Counted from the stretch's first letter, positions 24,401 through 39,400 are shown. The stretch: DNA of 64,000 bases from Camelus bactrianus (GCF_048773025.1 NC_133554.1:54412769-54476768); one strand, 5' to 3'. Program-made: numbers and translations. Notes: generated by a model from the sequence alone, not told the origin.

Positions 24401-27400
24401 GTTACACATGTGAATTATAATTATGCAGTTTAATGAATTCAGCCATAAACTAATCAATTAAGAGTATAAACAGAAAGGATGTTGGCCACTGACATAAGAG
24501 TGTAAACAGAAAGAGAACTGTTATTTCTACAAAAAACTAAATTGAATGCTTTGGAAAGACAATAAAAGCATGCCATTTTTTAAAATGTCAAATTAGGAAT
24601 GAATGAGAATAAAATTTTGGAGGTAAAAACACAAAAATGGAAAAGTGTTTTGCAATCAGATTGCTTCATGAGAATCTAGAATGTCTTGCTCTGTGTTAGG
24701 AAAACTGAAACTGGAACTCCAGCACCGGACAATGTGTGTGGTTTGTGCAGAAAAAGCAATACATCCCTTCTTCCAGCAGATCCATAAGCAAAGAAAAGAC
24801 CTAGGTCTACATCCAAAAACTAGCAAATGACTACACATTCAGATATTTGAGCCAAAGTAAAGCATTTGGAGAAAGAATATATCTTTTTTGTGATCCCTTG
24901 ATTTAACCAACTTTTCCAATGAATTGATCATTAACAATTCCAATTCCATTGGAGAAAAATACACTTACTTGGGAAAATAAAAGGCTGACCATTATATCAG
25001 TTCCTCCTCATTGAAAAAAATTACTGGTACATAAAATCAACTGATTTTAGCTGTCTGGCCCTTCCAAGGCCAAGTGGCTATGAACTTCATTTTCAAGGTG
25101 TCAAGCAAAGGTAGCCTTCAGCCCTGCTTCAATCCAACATTTATCTTAATCATGTATTTTGAAGGTTCCCAGCCCAGCGTATTTTTCTCCCTCAACTGAC
25201 TCTCAAAAGGGCTCCGTCTTCTGGAAGCCAGAAATATGCACATAGTTCCCAAAAGGAGACTGTCCAAACCCTCCCATTTTTATAAAGTGGAATCATTAAG
25301 TGTTAATAATTCAAAAGCTGAAAGAGGGAAACCCCAGGAACTTGAGCCAGGCTATAAATAACTGGGCACTCAACCAGAGCCGGGTGGTTAAATATCTTGG
25401 AGTTTGTCTTAACACAATGTGCTTTCCTAGAAAATGGTAAATGCCACCCTCACTCAGGCCAGAGAAACCTTACCTGAACTTTCTCTGTTGCAGTAAAGGT
25501 GCAAGTAAGGACCTAAAATCTGCCTTAGCAGAGTCTTTATGGAACAGCCGGATACGGCTGAGACAACACTGGGATACAAATTTATAAATGTTACGAAAAC
25601 ATTTCCTTTCAAACTGCTTGCAAATGCTTCCCTCTCCTCCTCCACCCTGTCTACTTCCCCAGTACGCTCGGGCTTGAACAAACTGGGCTGGATTCAGGGT
25701 GGGTTCCTGCAGTCCCAACCCAACACCTAAAGAAACTAAATGCCTCCCGTGAGGACCACCAGGCAGAAATCTACTCTGTAGATTCCAGATGCCTGGAATT
25801 TGGGGTAAAAACATTCTCTCCAGCAATACATCTGGCAGACAACATTTTTAAACCTTGAATAAGGCAATGAAAAGTAAACAGAGGGAATCTGTCATTCTAA
25901 ACTGATTTACTTTTCCTCAGCTTAGCCAGGCTGCCAGAATACTTCCATATCCAACCCATATCACTGTCCAGATAAAGGCAGAAGCAACCAGACTCCAGTC
26001 AAATCAAATTGAGCTAGATTCTAGTCTTCTCTGTGTTTCTAGATTTATGTCATAAGTTTCACAACAATACCCTTTACTAGCATCTGTGATAGGTCACCAG
26101 AGGAGATGAATTCCTTACTATCCAACAGAAGCTTGCACTGATAGATTCTATTTTGTCCCGGCTGCTTAAAAACTCAACAATAAAGTCTCTTTATGTGCAA
26201 CAGTTAAAATGGCGTAGTGATGCACTGGCCTCAGGCTTCCTGTTAAGACTTTTATTCATATATGTCAGCTCACTCTAATTTTGCTCTGCTTTGAGCTTTT
26301 TCATTTAAATATCTCACTGTAGGCACTTTTTTATTTTTAGTGGAGGTACTGGGGATTGAACTCAGGACCTCGTGTATGCTAAGCATGCTCTCTACCACTG
26401 AGCTATACCCAAGAGCCTGGTACCTTTTGCTCTGTAAATCTCAAAACAACTGGGGTCCAAAACAGTTTCACTTTGACCCATCCAGCTTAAATCACCATCC
26501 CAAGAATAATTAAGCTTGCTTGGGTTCTGCAGACTTCCCCAGGTTGTTAAAGCTCTTGAGATACTGAGGAATCATCTTCTGGGGGGTGGGAGTGGGAGCA
26601 AAGAGCATCCCACGCTGGGATGGCCATCCACCAAGGCCACCTCCCCTAGACCACTTGGTGTCACAGCTGTGAGAGGTCAGGGAAACCCTGGAACACACTG
26701 ATAATGGCCCACTGAACATTCCTACGGCGCCCATACCTGCTGGGGCCCTTGCCTGTAACCCAAGCATAGCTAGTCCTTTCTTCCCAGATCATGACTCCTT
26801 TCCCTTCATCCCAGCCCCAACCAAAAGAAAACTAAACAAAGTAATAGTCCTTTATCCTCCAGCCGGGAGGAATCATGGCTCCTCACCTCTCCCATTTCAG
26901 GAGGGGAGAAAGAAGTCTCTCCACTTCATGCCTCTGGGAAGTGGGTCCTGAAATTCCTGTGGCTGCCCAGGTGACCCAGGACTCCCTTCCTAGAATGATG
27001 AACACAGGTGTTCCTGCTCCTGAAAGCTCGCCCTGGGTTCCCAAGTCTGAACCATCGTGTTACTTATTCATTCAGTCAACACATGAACATTGAAGAACCC
27101 ACCACGTACCAGACATGAAACTAGGCACAGGGAATATAGCAGTGAGTGAGACAAAGTCCCCGCCCTCAGGCAGCCTACAGCCTGATGGAGAGGGGGAGAC
27201 AATTAACCCACACAGCAACAAATAATTTAGCTCATAAAGTAGTGAAGGTAACGTGACAGAGAGAAATCAGAGGCATGGCAGGGGTACTGCTGTTGGGACG
27301 GTCTCACCTTGAGAGGCTGAGATGTGATCTTGAAAAGAAGCTAACCATTCACATATCTGTGGGAAGAACATTCTAGAAAGAAGGAATAGTAAGTGCCAAC

Positions 27401-30400
27401 GTCCTGAGAAGGGAGCACATCTTGTTAGAAGGACAGAAGAAAGGCCAGTATGGACAGAGCAGAGCAAGTGAGCGGCAGAGGCCGGGGATCGGGTCCTAGG
27501 GGCAGGCAGGGACCCATGGATCCCGGGATGGCCATGGGCTGTGGGAGAAGCCACCAGAAGGTTACAAGCAGGGAGTAGTAAGGTCTGTGCTTTAAAAAGA
27601 TCACACTGGCTTCTGGGAGGAGAAAGGACTCAGGGGCGGGGAACAAGAGAGACTCCAGGCAGGGGCTGGAAGGTGGCTTGGACTAGGCTGGTAACCATGG
27701 AGATGACAAGCTGGAAAGGGATTCAGGACATATTTTGAAGGGAGAGCTACCAGGACCTTAGAATAAAGCCAGTAATTCCGGCATCTGTAAATACTCACTG
27801 ACTATCCCTATTTGAGTAGCTGTATACACACACACACACACGCCTCCTTATATACAGTCTGGGGTGGTGGCCCAGACTCCAGACTCTGGAGCCAAAATGC
27901 CCAAGTTCAAATACCAACTTACCCACTTGCCAACGATAAAACTTAGTAAGTCTGAAACCTCTCTGTACCCTGATTCCTCATCTGTAAAATGGGGGCAATA
28001 ATAAAGGTGCCTTCATAGGGTTGTGGTGATGATTAAATTAGATATTGTAGGTAAAGCATTTAAGGAAGAGTGCCTGCCATGTAGCATAATTTTTTCCTCT
28101 TGCTGCTGTAACAAATGACTACAAGTGTAGTGGCTTAATTAAAACAATACAAATTTATACTTCTACAATTCTGGAGGCCAGAAGTCTGAAATCAGTTTAA
28201 ATCAGCTAAGGTCAAGGTGCCTGCAGGGCTGGTTCCTTCTGGAGGCTCCAGAAAAGGACCCACTCCTCACCTTTTCCAGTTCTTGGAGGCTGCGGCATCC
28301 CACGGATCCTGGCCCCGTCACCCCGACCTCTGCTCACGTTGCCCCTCCCCTCTGTGACCTTCCTGCCTCCCTCTTGTAAGGACCCTTGTGGTTATATTTA
28401 GGGCTCAGCTGGACAATCCAGGATAATCTCCCCATCCCCAAATCCTCACACAGCCCCTTTTGCCATATAAGGTAAGGTTCACAGATTCTGGGGGCTAGGA
28501 TGCCAATAACTTTGAGGACCTTTATTCAGCCCATCATACATGGTAAGCAATAAATAAAGATTAATTACTATTATTACCATTATCATCGTGATTACCCCCT
28601 CAGCAGTTCCAGTGTGTATCCGTAGTCCCCTCCTCTGTGGGAGAGAAAGGGATGTGGAAAGACCCCTGTCTAACTCCCAGAAGCCCCCTGAGATGAGGCT
28701 CTGAGCCCAAACCAAAGCTGGCTGTGATGCTGGCTGCATCAGGCAGAGGCCTCAGTCACTGACTGGTCCCATGAGGGGCTGGAAGCAGAAAGCAGACGAA
28801 GCAGGAATGTGCCCACAGGCCTCAAGGAGAGTCAGAGAGGGGCCTGTGGAGCACAGGCTAAGGCTTTCTGATGGTGCTGTATTCCGTGGGCTCCTCATGG
28901 CTCCTGCTGGGAACGTGGGTGCTAAGGTACCCCGTGTTGCTGTAGGTTGGCTCCTGATCCAAGGTGTCCAAAGACAGAGCTGCATACGCAATGTGCTCCC
29001 TGGGGGAGGGAGCCTGCAATGAGATGTCCTCGGGGTTAGAGAGGCTGGCAGGAGGCTGTGCCACAGATGGAGGAGGCCTTGGAGGGGCCTGGGGAGATAG
29101 ACCATCCAGGGCTTTTGGAATCTACTCCCAGGCCCTCCAGCGTCCCCTCCCTCCACTCTGCCAGGTACCCTGAGCTCCAGCCACAGCAGAAGACCCCCTC
29201 CCTCAGTTCTGTGCTGGGGCAGCGCATTGTGCATGGAATCCCTGGTCACTTGGCCTGTCTGGGTCTCCCCTGATCAGCACGAGGACCGCGTCTGACCCGG
29301 CTCTGAGTCTCCCAGTGCTGAGACCTGCTATGGAGGCACTTTCAAAGGCCAAAAACTAGCGGGAGCTCTGTAGGCAGATCTTTCAATGGCTGCAGCTTCA
29401 CCCGGCGCCCACCCTCCTCCTCTGTGCCCACATGGGCCGGAGAAAGCCCATCTTCAAAGGAGGGGGCAATGGCAGGTTTTGTCTGAGCCCCACAGCAGCC
29501 CCACCAAGCACATACCATGGTGACATACTCCACTTCCACTTGGTTGGCCTGAGCAGAAGAGGAGGAGCTCCTGGAGGCCTTCTTCCGGGAGGAAACAGAG
29601 GAGTTTCCAGTCTGCTGAAGGCTCAAGTTTGCGTAGCAGATGTCGCTCTCCAGGGGCTGAAGCACCTAGGAGAGGATGCACAGGTTTCTCTTCCAGGGAG
29701 GGGCACCTGGCTCTCTGCCTCTCCAGGACCCTATCTCTCAGCTTCCTCTACAGTCCCCACCTCCTCTGTCTCCCACGCCTGCCCCCTCCCGGCCCTCCTC
29801 CCTTCTGGCTGATTCCAGCATCCTCCCAGGGCCCTTGCCCAGGCAGTGCAGCTGGATTGTGAGTATATGGACATTTTGGCACAGGGTTTGTTGGATACAT
29901 TTGGATCTCTGTGTTCCTGGGAGATGGAAAATGAGGAAGGAGGGAAAGGAGCTGGCTGATGTCTCTGGTCTGAGCTCGGGGACACTCTTACCTGCTCTGC
30001 GGACATCCCAGCAGCTAAAAGACAAAAACAATTAGAGTTAGAAAGCCCATCCAGTGACTCACAGGCGTGCTCAGGTCTGAGGAAGAGAAAGGATGAGGTT
30101 CCAGGCTCAGAGAAAGGAGACTGGTTCTAATTCTGACTCCTCAGATGACACACTCTGGGACATTGGTCACTTCACCTCTCTGAGCTCTGAGCTTCCATTT
30201 CTCCATCTAAAAAGTGAGACCTTGGCCCACCTGTTCTCCCCATCACAGAACTATCAGCTGCTCAGGTGGCCCTGCCAGCTATCAACTCCCCTGGGATGCG
30301 GCTCAGCCCACAACCTCTGCTGGAAGTCCTGCCTGTAATTCCACCATTTCCCCACCTGATTCGTCATTCAGGGGTCAACTCAAAGTCACACCTGCCTTCC

Positions 30401-33400
30401 CCAGCCCCCCAGGCTGTTGAATCCCTCCCTCCCCAGCTCCCAGGGCACTTGATTTATGACTATGTCATCACGCTCATCCCACTGAATTCTGATTAGTCTC
30501 CCGGGGCGGTGTGGGCTGCTGAGTGGCCAAGCCTTTTTCTCCTGTGCTTTCCTGGTGCGCTGGCCGTGCTCCACCAGTACAAGTTATCTGCGGAGACAGG
30601 ATTGCTCCAAGCTGCCCTCTAAGTGGTTCACTGTATGGACCAGTTTCAGGTGCTCTCTGGTTCCTATTTCTTTCTGTCCCTGCCCTCCCCCTGCCACCCT
30701 TACCCCTCCTGCTTTACAGACAACAAAGAAACACCTTCAGCAGACGACACCTAAACACCCTCGGCTCTTAGATACCGAGGGGGGCAGAATGGACTTAGAA
30801 CTTAGATCACGGACAGTACATTTGGGAGAAGATGTGATGAACAAGAGTTAGGCTCCCCTCTTCCCAGACCACATGATTCCCCAGGCTGTGGGGGAGGGAG
30901 CCGTGTTACTTTACCACTGGGCCCCGTGAGAGCTTAGGTCCCAGTGGGTTCTGAGAAAAGGAAGAGGTGCAATTACTGTAAGAATGTGGAAGTGGAGCCA
31001 GACAGGAAAAGGGTTTGGCTGAGGCCAGACCTCGTGATTGACGAGTGCAGGCTCGTGAGCAGACGCCCTTCCTGAAAGGGCAAGTTTACACAGAGCAAGT
31101 AGGGCAGCCTGAGAAAGGGCCAGGGCAGAGGAAGAGCAAGACTAGGAGTTGCCACCGAGCTTTCTGCTGAAACCCAGAGGACTGTGTATGTGTGGGTACC
31201 TGCACATGCGTCTGTCATTTGTGAGCTCACCTGTGTGTGCAGGCACACATGTCCAGGCACCATGTGTGCATTCGAGTGTGTGCTATGTTGTGTGTGCAGG
31301 CATGCACACATGGGTACACGTGTTTGTGCATGTGCGTACATTCACTCGTGTGTGTATACATCCGTGTGTGTCTGTGTGTGTGTGTGTGTGTTTCTCTCTG
31401 TCCCTATGTCAGCTCAGTACCTCCTTGGCAACCACACGAATTCTACTAAAGTGTCTGGGTACCCTAGCAGGGCTGCTAGTCTAAGACCATTGCCACCTCT
31501 GCCAGCAAGAGTCAAACCAGGAAACAGACAGGGAGGCTGAGCAGAGAGGCGAGAAGAGCAAGGAGGGAATACAAGGCAGATCTAACCCCAAACCTCGTGG
31601 GCTCACCTACAAGCTCCAGACCTCCCTCCGGCCCCATCAGACTACCAGCTGCCATGGCCTTTGGGACAGCGTCCCCTCCAGACTGTGTGACCAGATGGCT
31701 CCCGAATGATCATGCTGGCCATCAGCCCCACACACTTCCCCACACATTTCCACCCAGCCCAGCCCCAGCCCAGTGACAGCCAGGTCCCTTCACCTTTCTT
31801 CTGTCGCTTCATCATTCTCCAAGCCACGAGTGAGGCCACCACCAACAGAAACAGCAACACAGCAAAGACGAGGGGAATGAGGACGCTGAGATTCATGAAG
31901 ACACTGCTGCGAACAACAGAGGATGCTTCATGCACCCCAGCCCCCCTCCCGCCTTTGGCCTTATCCCACCCAACTGGTAGCAGTGTCGGACACGCACCAC
32001 TAGACCTTTTGACTTACAGGCCTGTGGTTTCCAGCCTGGGAACCCCCACTTCTGGGTGCCCTCAAAGATGTTTTTTTAAAAAAAGGAGAGGAGGGTTCCA
32101 CAAAGTGTTTCAATGGGTCTAAAAGCCAAGGAGAAATTTTATGGCAACAGGTTCCGAAAAGGCCTCCCTGCTTCTACACTGGCCTCCACACTGGTGGGAC
32201 AGTGTCCCTTACCCTGTCATCTGTGTTCACTCAGAACCTGGGAAGGTGACTTCTTTGGAACTAAGATCTTTGCAGATGTCGTCAAGTTAAGATGAGGTCA
32301 TACTGGATTAGGATGGACCTTAATCCAATGACTGGTGTTCTTATAAAAGGGAACTTGGGGAACACAGACATACAGGGAGAAGGCCACGTGGTGACAGAGG
32401 CAAAGACTGCACTGATGCTGTCACAAGTCAAGGGAACCACCCGAAGCCAGGAAAGAGGACTGGGACAGGGTCTACACTGGAGCCCCAAGAAGGAGCCAAC
32501 CCTGCCGACAGCTTGATTTCATTTCTGGCTTCCTGAGCTGTGAGAGCAAGTGAGAGGAGCCCCCAGCATTCCTGAGCCGGAGACAAGCTCTGGCTGGGAC
32601 CCAGGACCACAGAGGGTCCCGCCGTCGGAGGAGTGGGCCACCGGGAACAGCACAATCTGAGCTGGCTTACCTGCCGCCGTTGGAGGGGTGGCCTCTGGTG
32701 TCTCCCGTGGTGACTGGCGCTGTGAACGTGGTGGTAGTGGAGGTGGTGGTCGGCACTGCAGCTGGTGCTTGGCGTACAGACCAGATTACCCACTGCTCGG
32801 CCTGCTCACCCGCCCCCAGCCCTGCCCGTGGCTCTGAACCTGGGGGGTGGGGGGAGCACGGGCTGCCCTGGCCTGAGGATTCTGGAGCAGGGCCACGGCA
32901 AGGGGCCTATAGCCTGGACCTTCACATTTCCCTGGCCTCTAGGAGCCTCAGAGCCTCAGAGGCAGGTGGGGCTGGCACAGGTCCAGGGAGGACACCAAGC
33001 AGAACCTGGAAGGTTAGAGGGGCCCAGGGTTGCCCCAGGACACGGGCAGCTGGAGTTCAGCTGAAATTTAGATACTCAAGCTGCTTATGACCAGGCCTCG
33101 GCCAATGCCCCCCCCCATCTTATGCATCCAGCAAGGAGAGGAGCAGGATGGGGGCTTCCCTGGGGGGTAACACACCCAAGATCTGTGACTTCAAAGGTCA
33201 CGACCAGCCCTGAACAAAAGCATAGGGTTCAGGAAGAGCCTTTACTTGGGGCAAGTTATTAGGCTTCTAAGATGGGGATGCGTATTTCTCAGGAATATTG
33301 TCAGGATTCAAGGAGACAATGATCGTGCTGTGCTTTGCAAGTATAACGTGCCTCAAGGGCTCCGGGTGTGGTGGGGGCTCTGTTGGCTGTGTGCCCGGCC

Positions 33401-36400
33401 CCCTTGACACAGGAGCCCTCTGAGCTGGTGCCGCCTGCCCAAGGGTCAGCGGAAGGAGAGCCCAACAGATAGACTCATTCGCACCAAGGCACTGAGACCC
33501 CTGAGCCAACGTGCCCAGAAGTGTTTGCATTCTAGAAGGACTTAGGAAGAGAACATCCTTAATCCCGTATGTGTAAATGGCTCAGGATGGGATTTCAGCC
33601 ACCGGAATGCAGCCCTTTGACTGTGGAGGCCTTTTCAGACCCCAGGAATTAACCACAGCACCCCCGCTGTGCTGGGTCTCTTTCTTTGGGACTGGATATG
33701 GAACAGGGGGTGGGAACAGGAGCTATGAAGTCCCAGTCCCAAACTTCAGAAGGGGCAGGAACCCCTGGGCACCAAAGCTCCAAGGAAAGCATTGGCAGAA
33801 ATTGGGGTCTCTGGGTCCATGGAAGAGGGTCCCTTTTGCCCATGGGCTGAAACTGGGACCATCATATTTATCTCCTTGGGCAAGAGACTCAGGCACTGAC
33901 TGTGCCAAGGGAAAAATAATGTGCCAAGAAGGGCTTGATCCCATCCCGGAGGAGGCCCTGGGAGCCATGAGAGCATCTAAGGGAAGCCCTGTCCCTCCCC
34001 ATCCCAAGTGGCCAGTGGGGGTCCTATGAGACCTCAGGACTCACCCACCCCCTGTGACAGTTCCCTCTGCATGACAGTTAAGTCACCTAAGATGGACCCC
34101 AGGGACCAGGACAGGGCAGGCCCTGAGAAGACACATCCACACATACACATACTCTTACCTGGGTCAACGGTCACTTCAATTTGGACCCCCAGGTCAATTC
34201 CAATTCTCTCAATCCCACACCAGTAAGTGTCTGCATCGTTCAGCCTGAGCTTCTCCATGGTCACAGTGAACGAGCGATTTTTCTGATTGTCCTTGATGGA
34301 CACACGATCCTTCTTCACCACCTTCTCTGATCCAGTGGTTTTAACAACGAACTTGCAGCGGCCCCAGTCAGCTCCTCGACACCACCACTTCACGTAGTTC
34401 TTATACCCAGGGCCGTATTGACACTGCACAGTCAGCGAGCCCCGCTCCAGGCCTCTCGCTGCTTTTGGACCCATGATGGCAGCTGAACCTGGAAAACACA
34501 AACCATGCACCTGTCACCTCCCACCCTGAGGGCAGGGCCACAGCCTCCTGCATTGTGGAGAGTTTCACTAGACCTAAGGGCCTGAGTAAAACTGAAGAAG
34601 GGAATATTCCTTACACATGAAGACATTTCATCCTTCAAACTTCCACTGGGTCAAGCCACCAGGAAAATCCTATAAAAGCGCAACCACAGATCTCAAGGAA
34701 GCAAAATGTTGACACTGAGCAATAATAGCTTCCTGTAGTTCACCCCTTCTCCCTGTGTATGCCCAGGAAGTCTTTATATTTCAATCAATTTTTGTTTGTT
34801 GGTTTTGCGATCGTCTGTGTTATGCTGGCCTGATGGGGAGGAAAGACCAGAGGACCCATTTCCACAGAAGATGATTTTGTACTGATGACCTCAGAGGTCC
34901 AGGTGAAGAGGCCCCATCACCCAGCTGTTCCTAAGAGAAGCTGTTCCTAATGGTTCTAATTGCTTCTAGTGGTTCTACAATAAACCACCCTGGCAGGAAC
35001 GCCTCTGAAGTCGACCAAAACAGGGATGCCAGTTGGCCCCCCACACTGTGGAATCCACATCACACAGGTCTCGTCGTCTTCCCATCGAATTGCTTTGGTT
35101 CCTTTGTCAAAAAGCAAATCTGTGAGTTATTGATGGATTTCCCATTCTGTTCCGTTGATCCATTTGTCTGTCCTTATGCCAATCCATTCTGTCTTGAACA
35201 CTGTAACTCTGCAGTAAGGCAGGTATCAGAGTAAAGCAGCATTTTCTTTTATGTTCTTCTTTCCTTCACTTCCTCACCCTTGAAAGACTCAGGATACAGA
35301 GTGTTGTTTCTTTACTGTAAGAAAATAACACTCACACAAGATGGAAAATGGCAGCGGTCACTAGGTCTCAGCATCAGACCCTGAGAAGTAGCGAGGACCA
35401 CGGCAATCCAGAGAGCAGATACCCCAGGCAGAGGCACGGCCCCGTCCCCCTCAGGCCGTTGTCCTCATGCAGGAGGCAGGCAACATAATTTCGAATCTTT
35501 TCATTTTTCTGCAGTAGCCCAAAATCTGGGTTTGGGGTTGGAACCTCTCGATTTTAAACCATTGGCTTATTTAGAAGCAGCAGCGATCCAGCCTATCACA
35601 AATTCTGTCTGCCGGCCGAACATGCTGTCCAGGCTCAACTCAGACCCATCCTCCTAAGGGAGGTTCTTTCTGTCATTTCCTTTGTGCATCTTTATCAGGA
35701 TTAATAGTAGAGACCTGCTACTTTCACACAATTGACCTGGCAGACTTCCATTTTTTGGTGCTCTGCGATCACAACACAAAGAGTGCAAAGGAATTTTTGT
35801 TTCTTTAGGATCTTAAAAATTTGTCCACAAAACTATCTGGCAAATCTTTATTGGGGCAAATTCTTTGACTACTTAAATTTTTTTTCTCCGTGAATATTGA
35901 CTTATTCAAGTTTTTTTTCTCATTCTTTAATAAATTATATTCTTTTGTTTTCTTTTTCCCTCAAAGTTACCTATTTTCTGGAGTACGTGTTAGCCTAAAA
36001 TTCTGCAATTATAAAGCATCCTCTTACAATTAAACTTTTGATATCTATTATAATAACAAATTTTGATTACACACGCTGTTTATTTTATTGATTACATGTG
36101 CCATAATATTCCCTTCCTCACTGATTTTCCCCCTTCCTACTTTTTTCCTGTGTTAAACCATTTTGAGATTTAGTTAGTAAATTTTGCTGTTTTTATTTCC
36201 TGAATTATTAATTTCTCACATGTATAATTTCATTTCCTTGAGATTACTGCTTGTTATCTTTTCCTAATTTGCTAAGTCAAAGACTGTGATAATTTTCTTC
36301 CTTTCTAAAATTAACTGAAGTGCATATAAGGCTAAGGATTTACTTTTTTGCCCACTTTTAAACTTGAGATATAATTTCCTATCATAGATTTTATCTTTGA

Positions 36401-39400
36401 AAGTGGTCAGTGGTCTTTAAGATATTCACAAAGTTGTGCAACCATTAACTCTATCCAATTCTAGAACATTTTCATCACCTCAGAAAGAAACCCTGTACCC
36501 ATTAGCAGTGATTTCCCCACTTCTGTCTTCCCTGAAGCCTTTGGCAACCACTAATCTACTTTCTGTCTCTATGGATTTGCCTTTCTGAACATTTCATGTA
36601 AATGGAATCATGCAGTGTACCACCTTTTGTGTCTGGCTTCTTTCACTTAGCATAATGTTTTACAGATTCACCCATGTTATGATGTGTCAGCGTTTCATTC
36701 CTTTTTATGGCTGAATACTATTCCATACTATGGATATGCCACATTTTGCTTATCCTTCCATCAGTTGATGCCATTTGGGTTGCTTCTACTTTACATACCA
36801 CTTTGGAACACTGTAAAAGTGGTTTTCTTATAAAACAAATCATACATCTGGAAATTCTACTCCTAGGTATTTATCTAAGAGAAGCAAAAACAAATGTCCA
36901 CAAAAAAAAAAGAATTTTCATAGCAGCTTTATTCATAATAACCACAAATTAGAAGTAACTCAAATGCCCACCAACAGGAGAATAGATAAATGGTGGCATA
37001 TTCACAGCAATGGCATACTATAAAATAATAAGATACAATGAATTAGTGACATACAAAACGACATGGATGAATCTCAAAAACATGCTGAGTGAAAGATCAA
37101 AATAGAACACCCTTCATGATCCCACTTACGTGAAGGTGCACATCAGGCAAAGTAACCTCTGGTGACAGAAATTACAGCAGTGATTCGTGGGTCAGGGAAA
37201 GACTAGAAGGCACTAAGGAACTCTGGGTGATGGAAATGTTCTGTGTCTTGATAGGAGTTACAAGTTACATGCATCTGTTGAAACTCATAGAATTGTACAC
37301 TTAAAACCTATACATTTTACTGTATGTAAATTATACCTTCGTTTAAAAGAGTCTTGTGGGATGCATCTAGAGTTATGCTTAAGGACATTTTATGGTATTA
37401 AATGCATATGTTAGGGGAAAAAAGGGCTTAAATTTAATAAGTTAAATATGTATGTCAAAAGTTAAAAGAACAGAAGGAGAAGTGGGAGGAAAGAAGAAAG
37501 TAGAAGAAAGGAAATAATAAAGTTTTTAAATTTAATTAACTAGTTTATTTGGGTTTATTTATTTAATTAACTACTTTTTTTTTTTTAGTGGAGGTCCTGG
37601 GGATTGAACCCAGGACCTTGTGCATACTAGGCTTGTGCTCTACCACTGAGCTGTACCCTCCGCCAAAATAATGAGGTTAAAAAAAATCAATGAAGTAGAA
37701 AAAAAGATATAATAAGGAAAAATCAACAAAGCCAAAAGTTGGTTAAAAGTAAATAAATAAATAACCCTAGTAAGATGTTCGTGATAGAAAGAAAGAGAAC
37801 TAAATGATGAATATCAGGAATGAAAATGGGGACATCACTACGTATCCTGCACACCTTAGATAATAAAAGGATAAGGTAATAATGGGATAGGATACTAAAA
37901 GGACATCTAAACAAGATTATGCCAGTAAATTTGAAATTTTAGGTGGAATAGGTGCTCAGCAAAAATAATACAAAATGCTAAAATAGCACAAAAAGAAACA
38001 GAAAACATGAATAATCTTACAGCTACTTAAATAAATCAAATCCATTATTAAAAATCTCCACAAAAGAAAACTCCAGACCCATACAGCTTCAATGGAGATA
38101 GCTAGGAAACACTGAAGGAAGAATTAATGTCTATCCTACACCAAAAAATTCTGGGACAAAGGAAAAGAGGATGCAATCCCAAATGCACTCAGTGAGATTA
38201 GCATAATCTTGATGCCAAAATCTGACAAGGGCAGAGCAAGAAAGAAATATTACAGACAGATATCACCTATGAACATTAAGTGCAAAGTCTGAAACAAAAA
38301 AATCACCATGCTGAATCCAGGGACGTTTAAGAAGGATAATGCATCATCACCAAGTTGGGTTTATGCCAAGAATGCAAAATTGTTTGGCTGTTAGATAATC
38401 AACGAGTGCAATGTGCCTCATTAACAGAGTAAAGGAGAAAAACCATATGAGCATCTCAACAGATGCAGACAAAAGTATCTGAGAGAATTCAACACCTATT
38501 CATGGTTTTTCAAAACTCCTAGCACAATAAGAGTAGGACTTCCTTTATCTGATAAAGATTATCTATTAAAAGCCTCAGCAAATACCACAATTGCAAGACA
38601 TTGGTGTGCTTTATAATAATGTGTAAACCTGGACATTGATTCTGTATCCACATATCACTGTATATGTGATATTTTCTACAATGAAGAAATTTTTAAGATA
38701 AACCAACAGCCAAATTATTTTTAACAGTGAAATACTATAGACGTTCCAAATGAAATCAAGAACATGATTTCCATATATGTATATATAATGAGTTCCCAAT
38801 ATATATAGTAACTTGATGTTGGAAATTCTGGCCAATGTAATGAGACATGGAAAAATAGCATATAATTATTGGGGGGAAATAATAACATTTAGAGACAAAT
38901 TTTAAATCTAAGTTTAAAAGTATTTTAATTTATAATGGAATTTAATAGAGTGGCTAAATACCCAATAAATATATTAAAATAAATGGCTTCCCTATAAACC
39001 AGTAATAAGTAGTTGGAGAGTGAAGTGGAAAAGTGCTCACTTACAATAGTAATAAAGTTACATTAAATACCTAGGCATAATCTTAACAGAAACAATCAGG
39101 GCTTACAGAAAAAAAAAATCATACACAAACACAATGAAATTTTCTTGACAGATATAAACTTTTAAATATAAAAGAAGAGCTATATTATGATCCTGAATAA
39201 AAATGCTGTTTATTGTAACAATTTACCTTCTTCCCAAATAAACTTATATATTTAACTCCAAAATCCCTGGAACATTTTTGGAACATGTACATTTTTTCAG
39301 ATAATCTCTATCCATACACATGTGTGTATCTGTGTGTGTATTATACATAATAAATATTATATAGAATATATTATACTGGATATTATTTGAATAAATGAAC

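Noticed and set aside
28752-29249. 165-codon minus frame in another register over CD300LF exon 7
   Set aside because: It is a shadow of the true exon: the in-phase frame with the ITIM motifs and the acceptor at 29013 fits the gene model.
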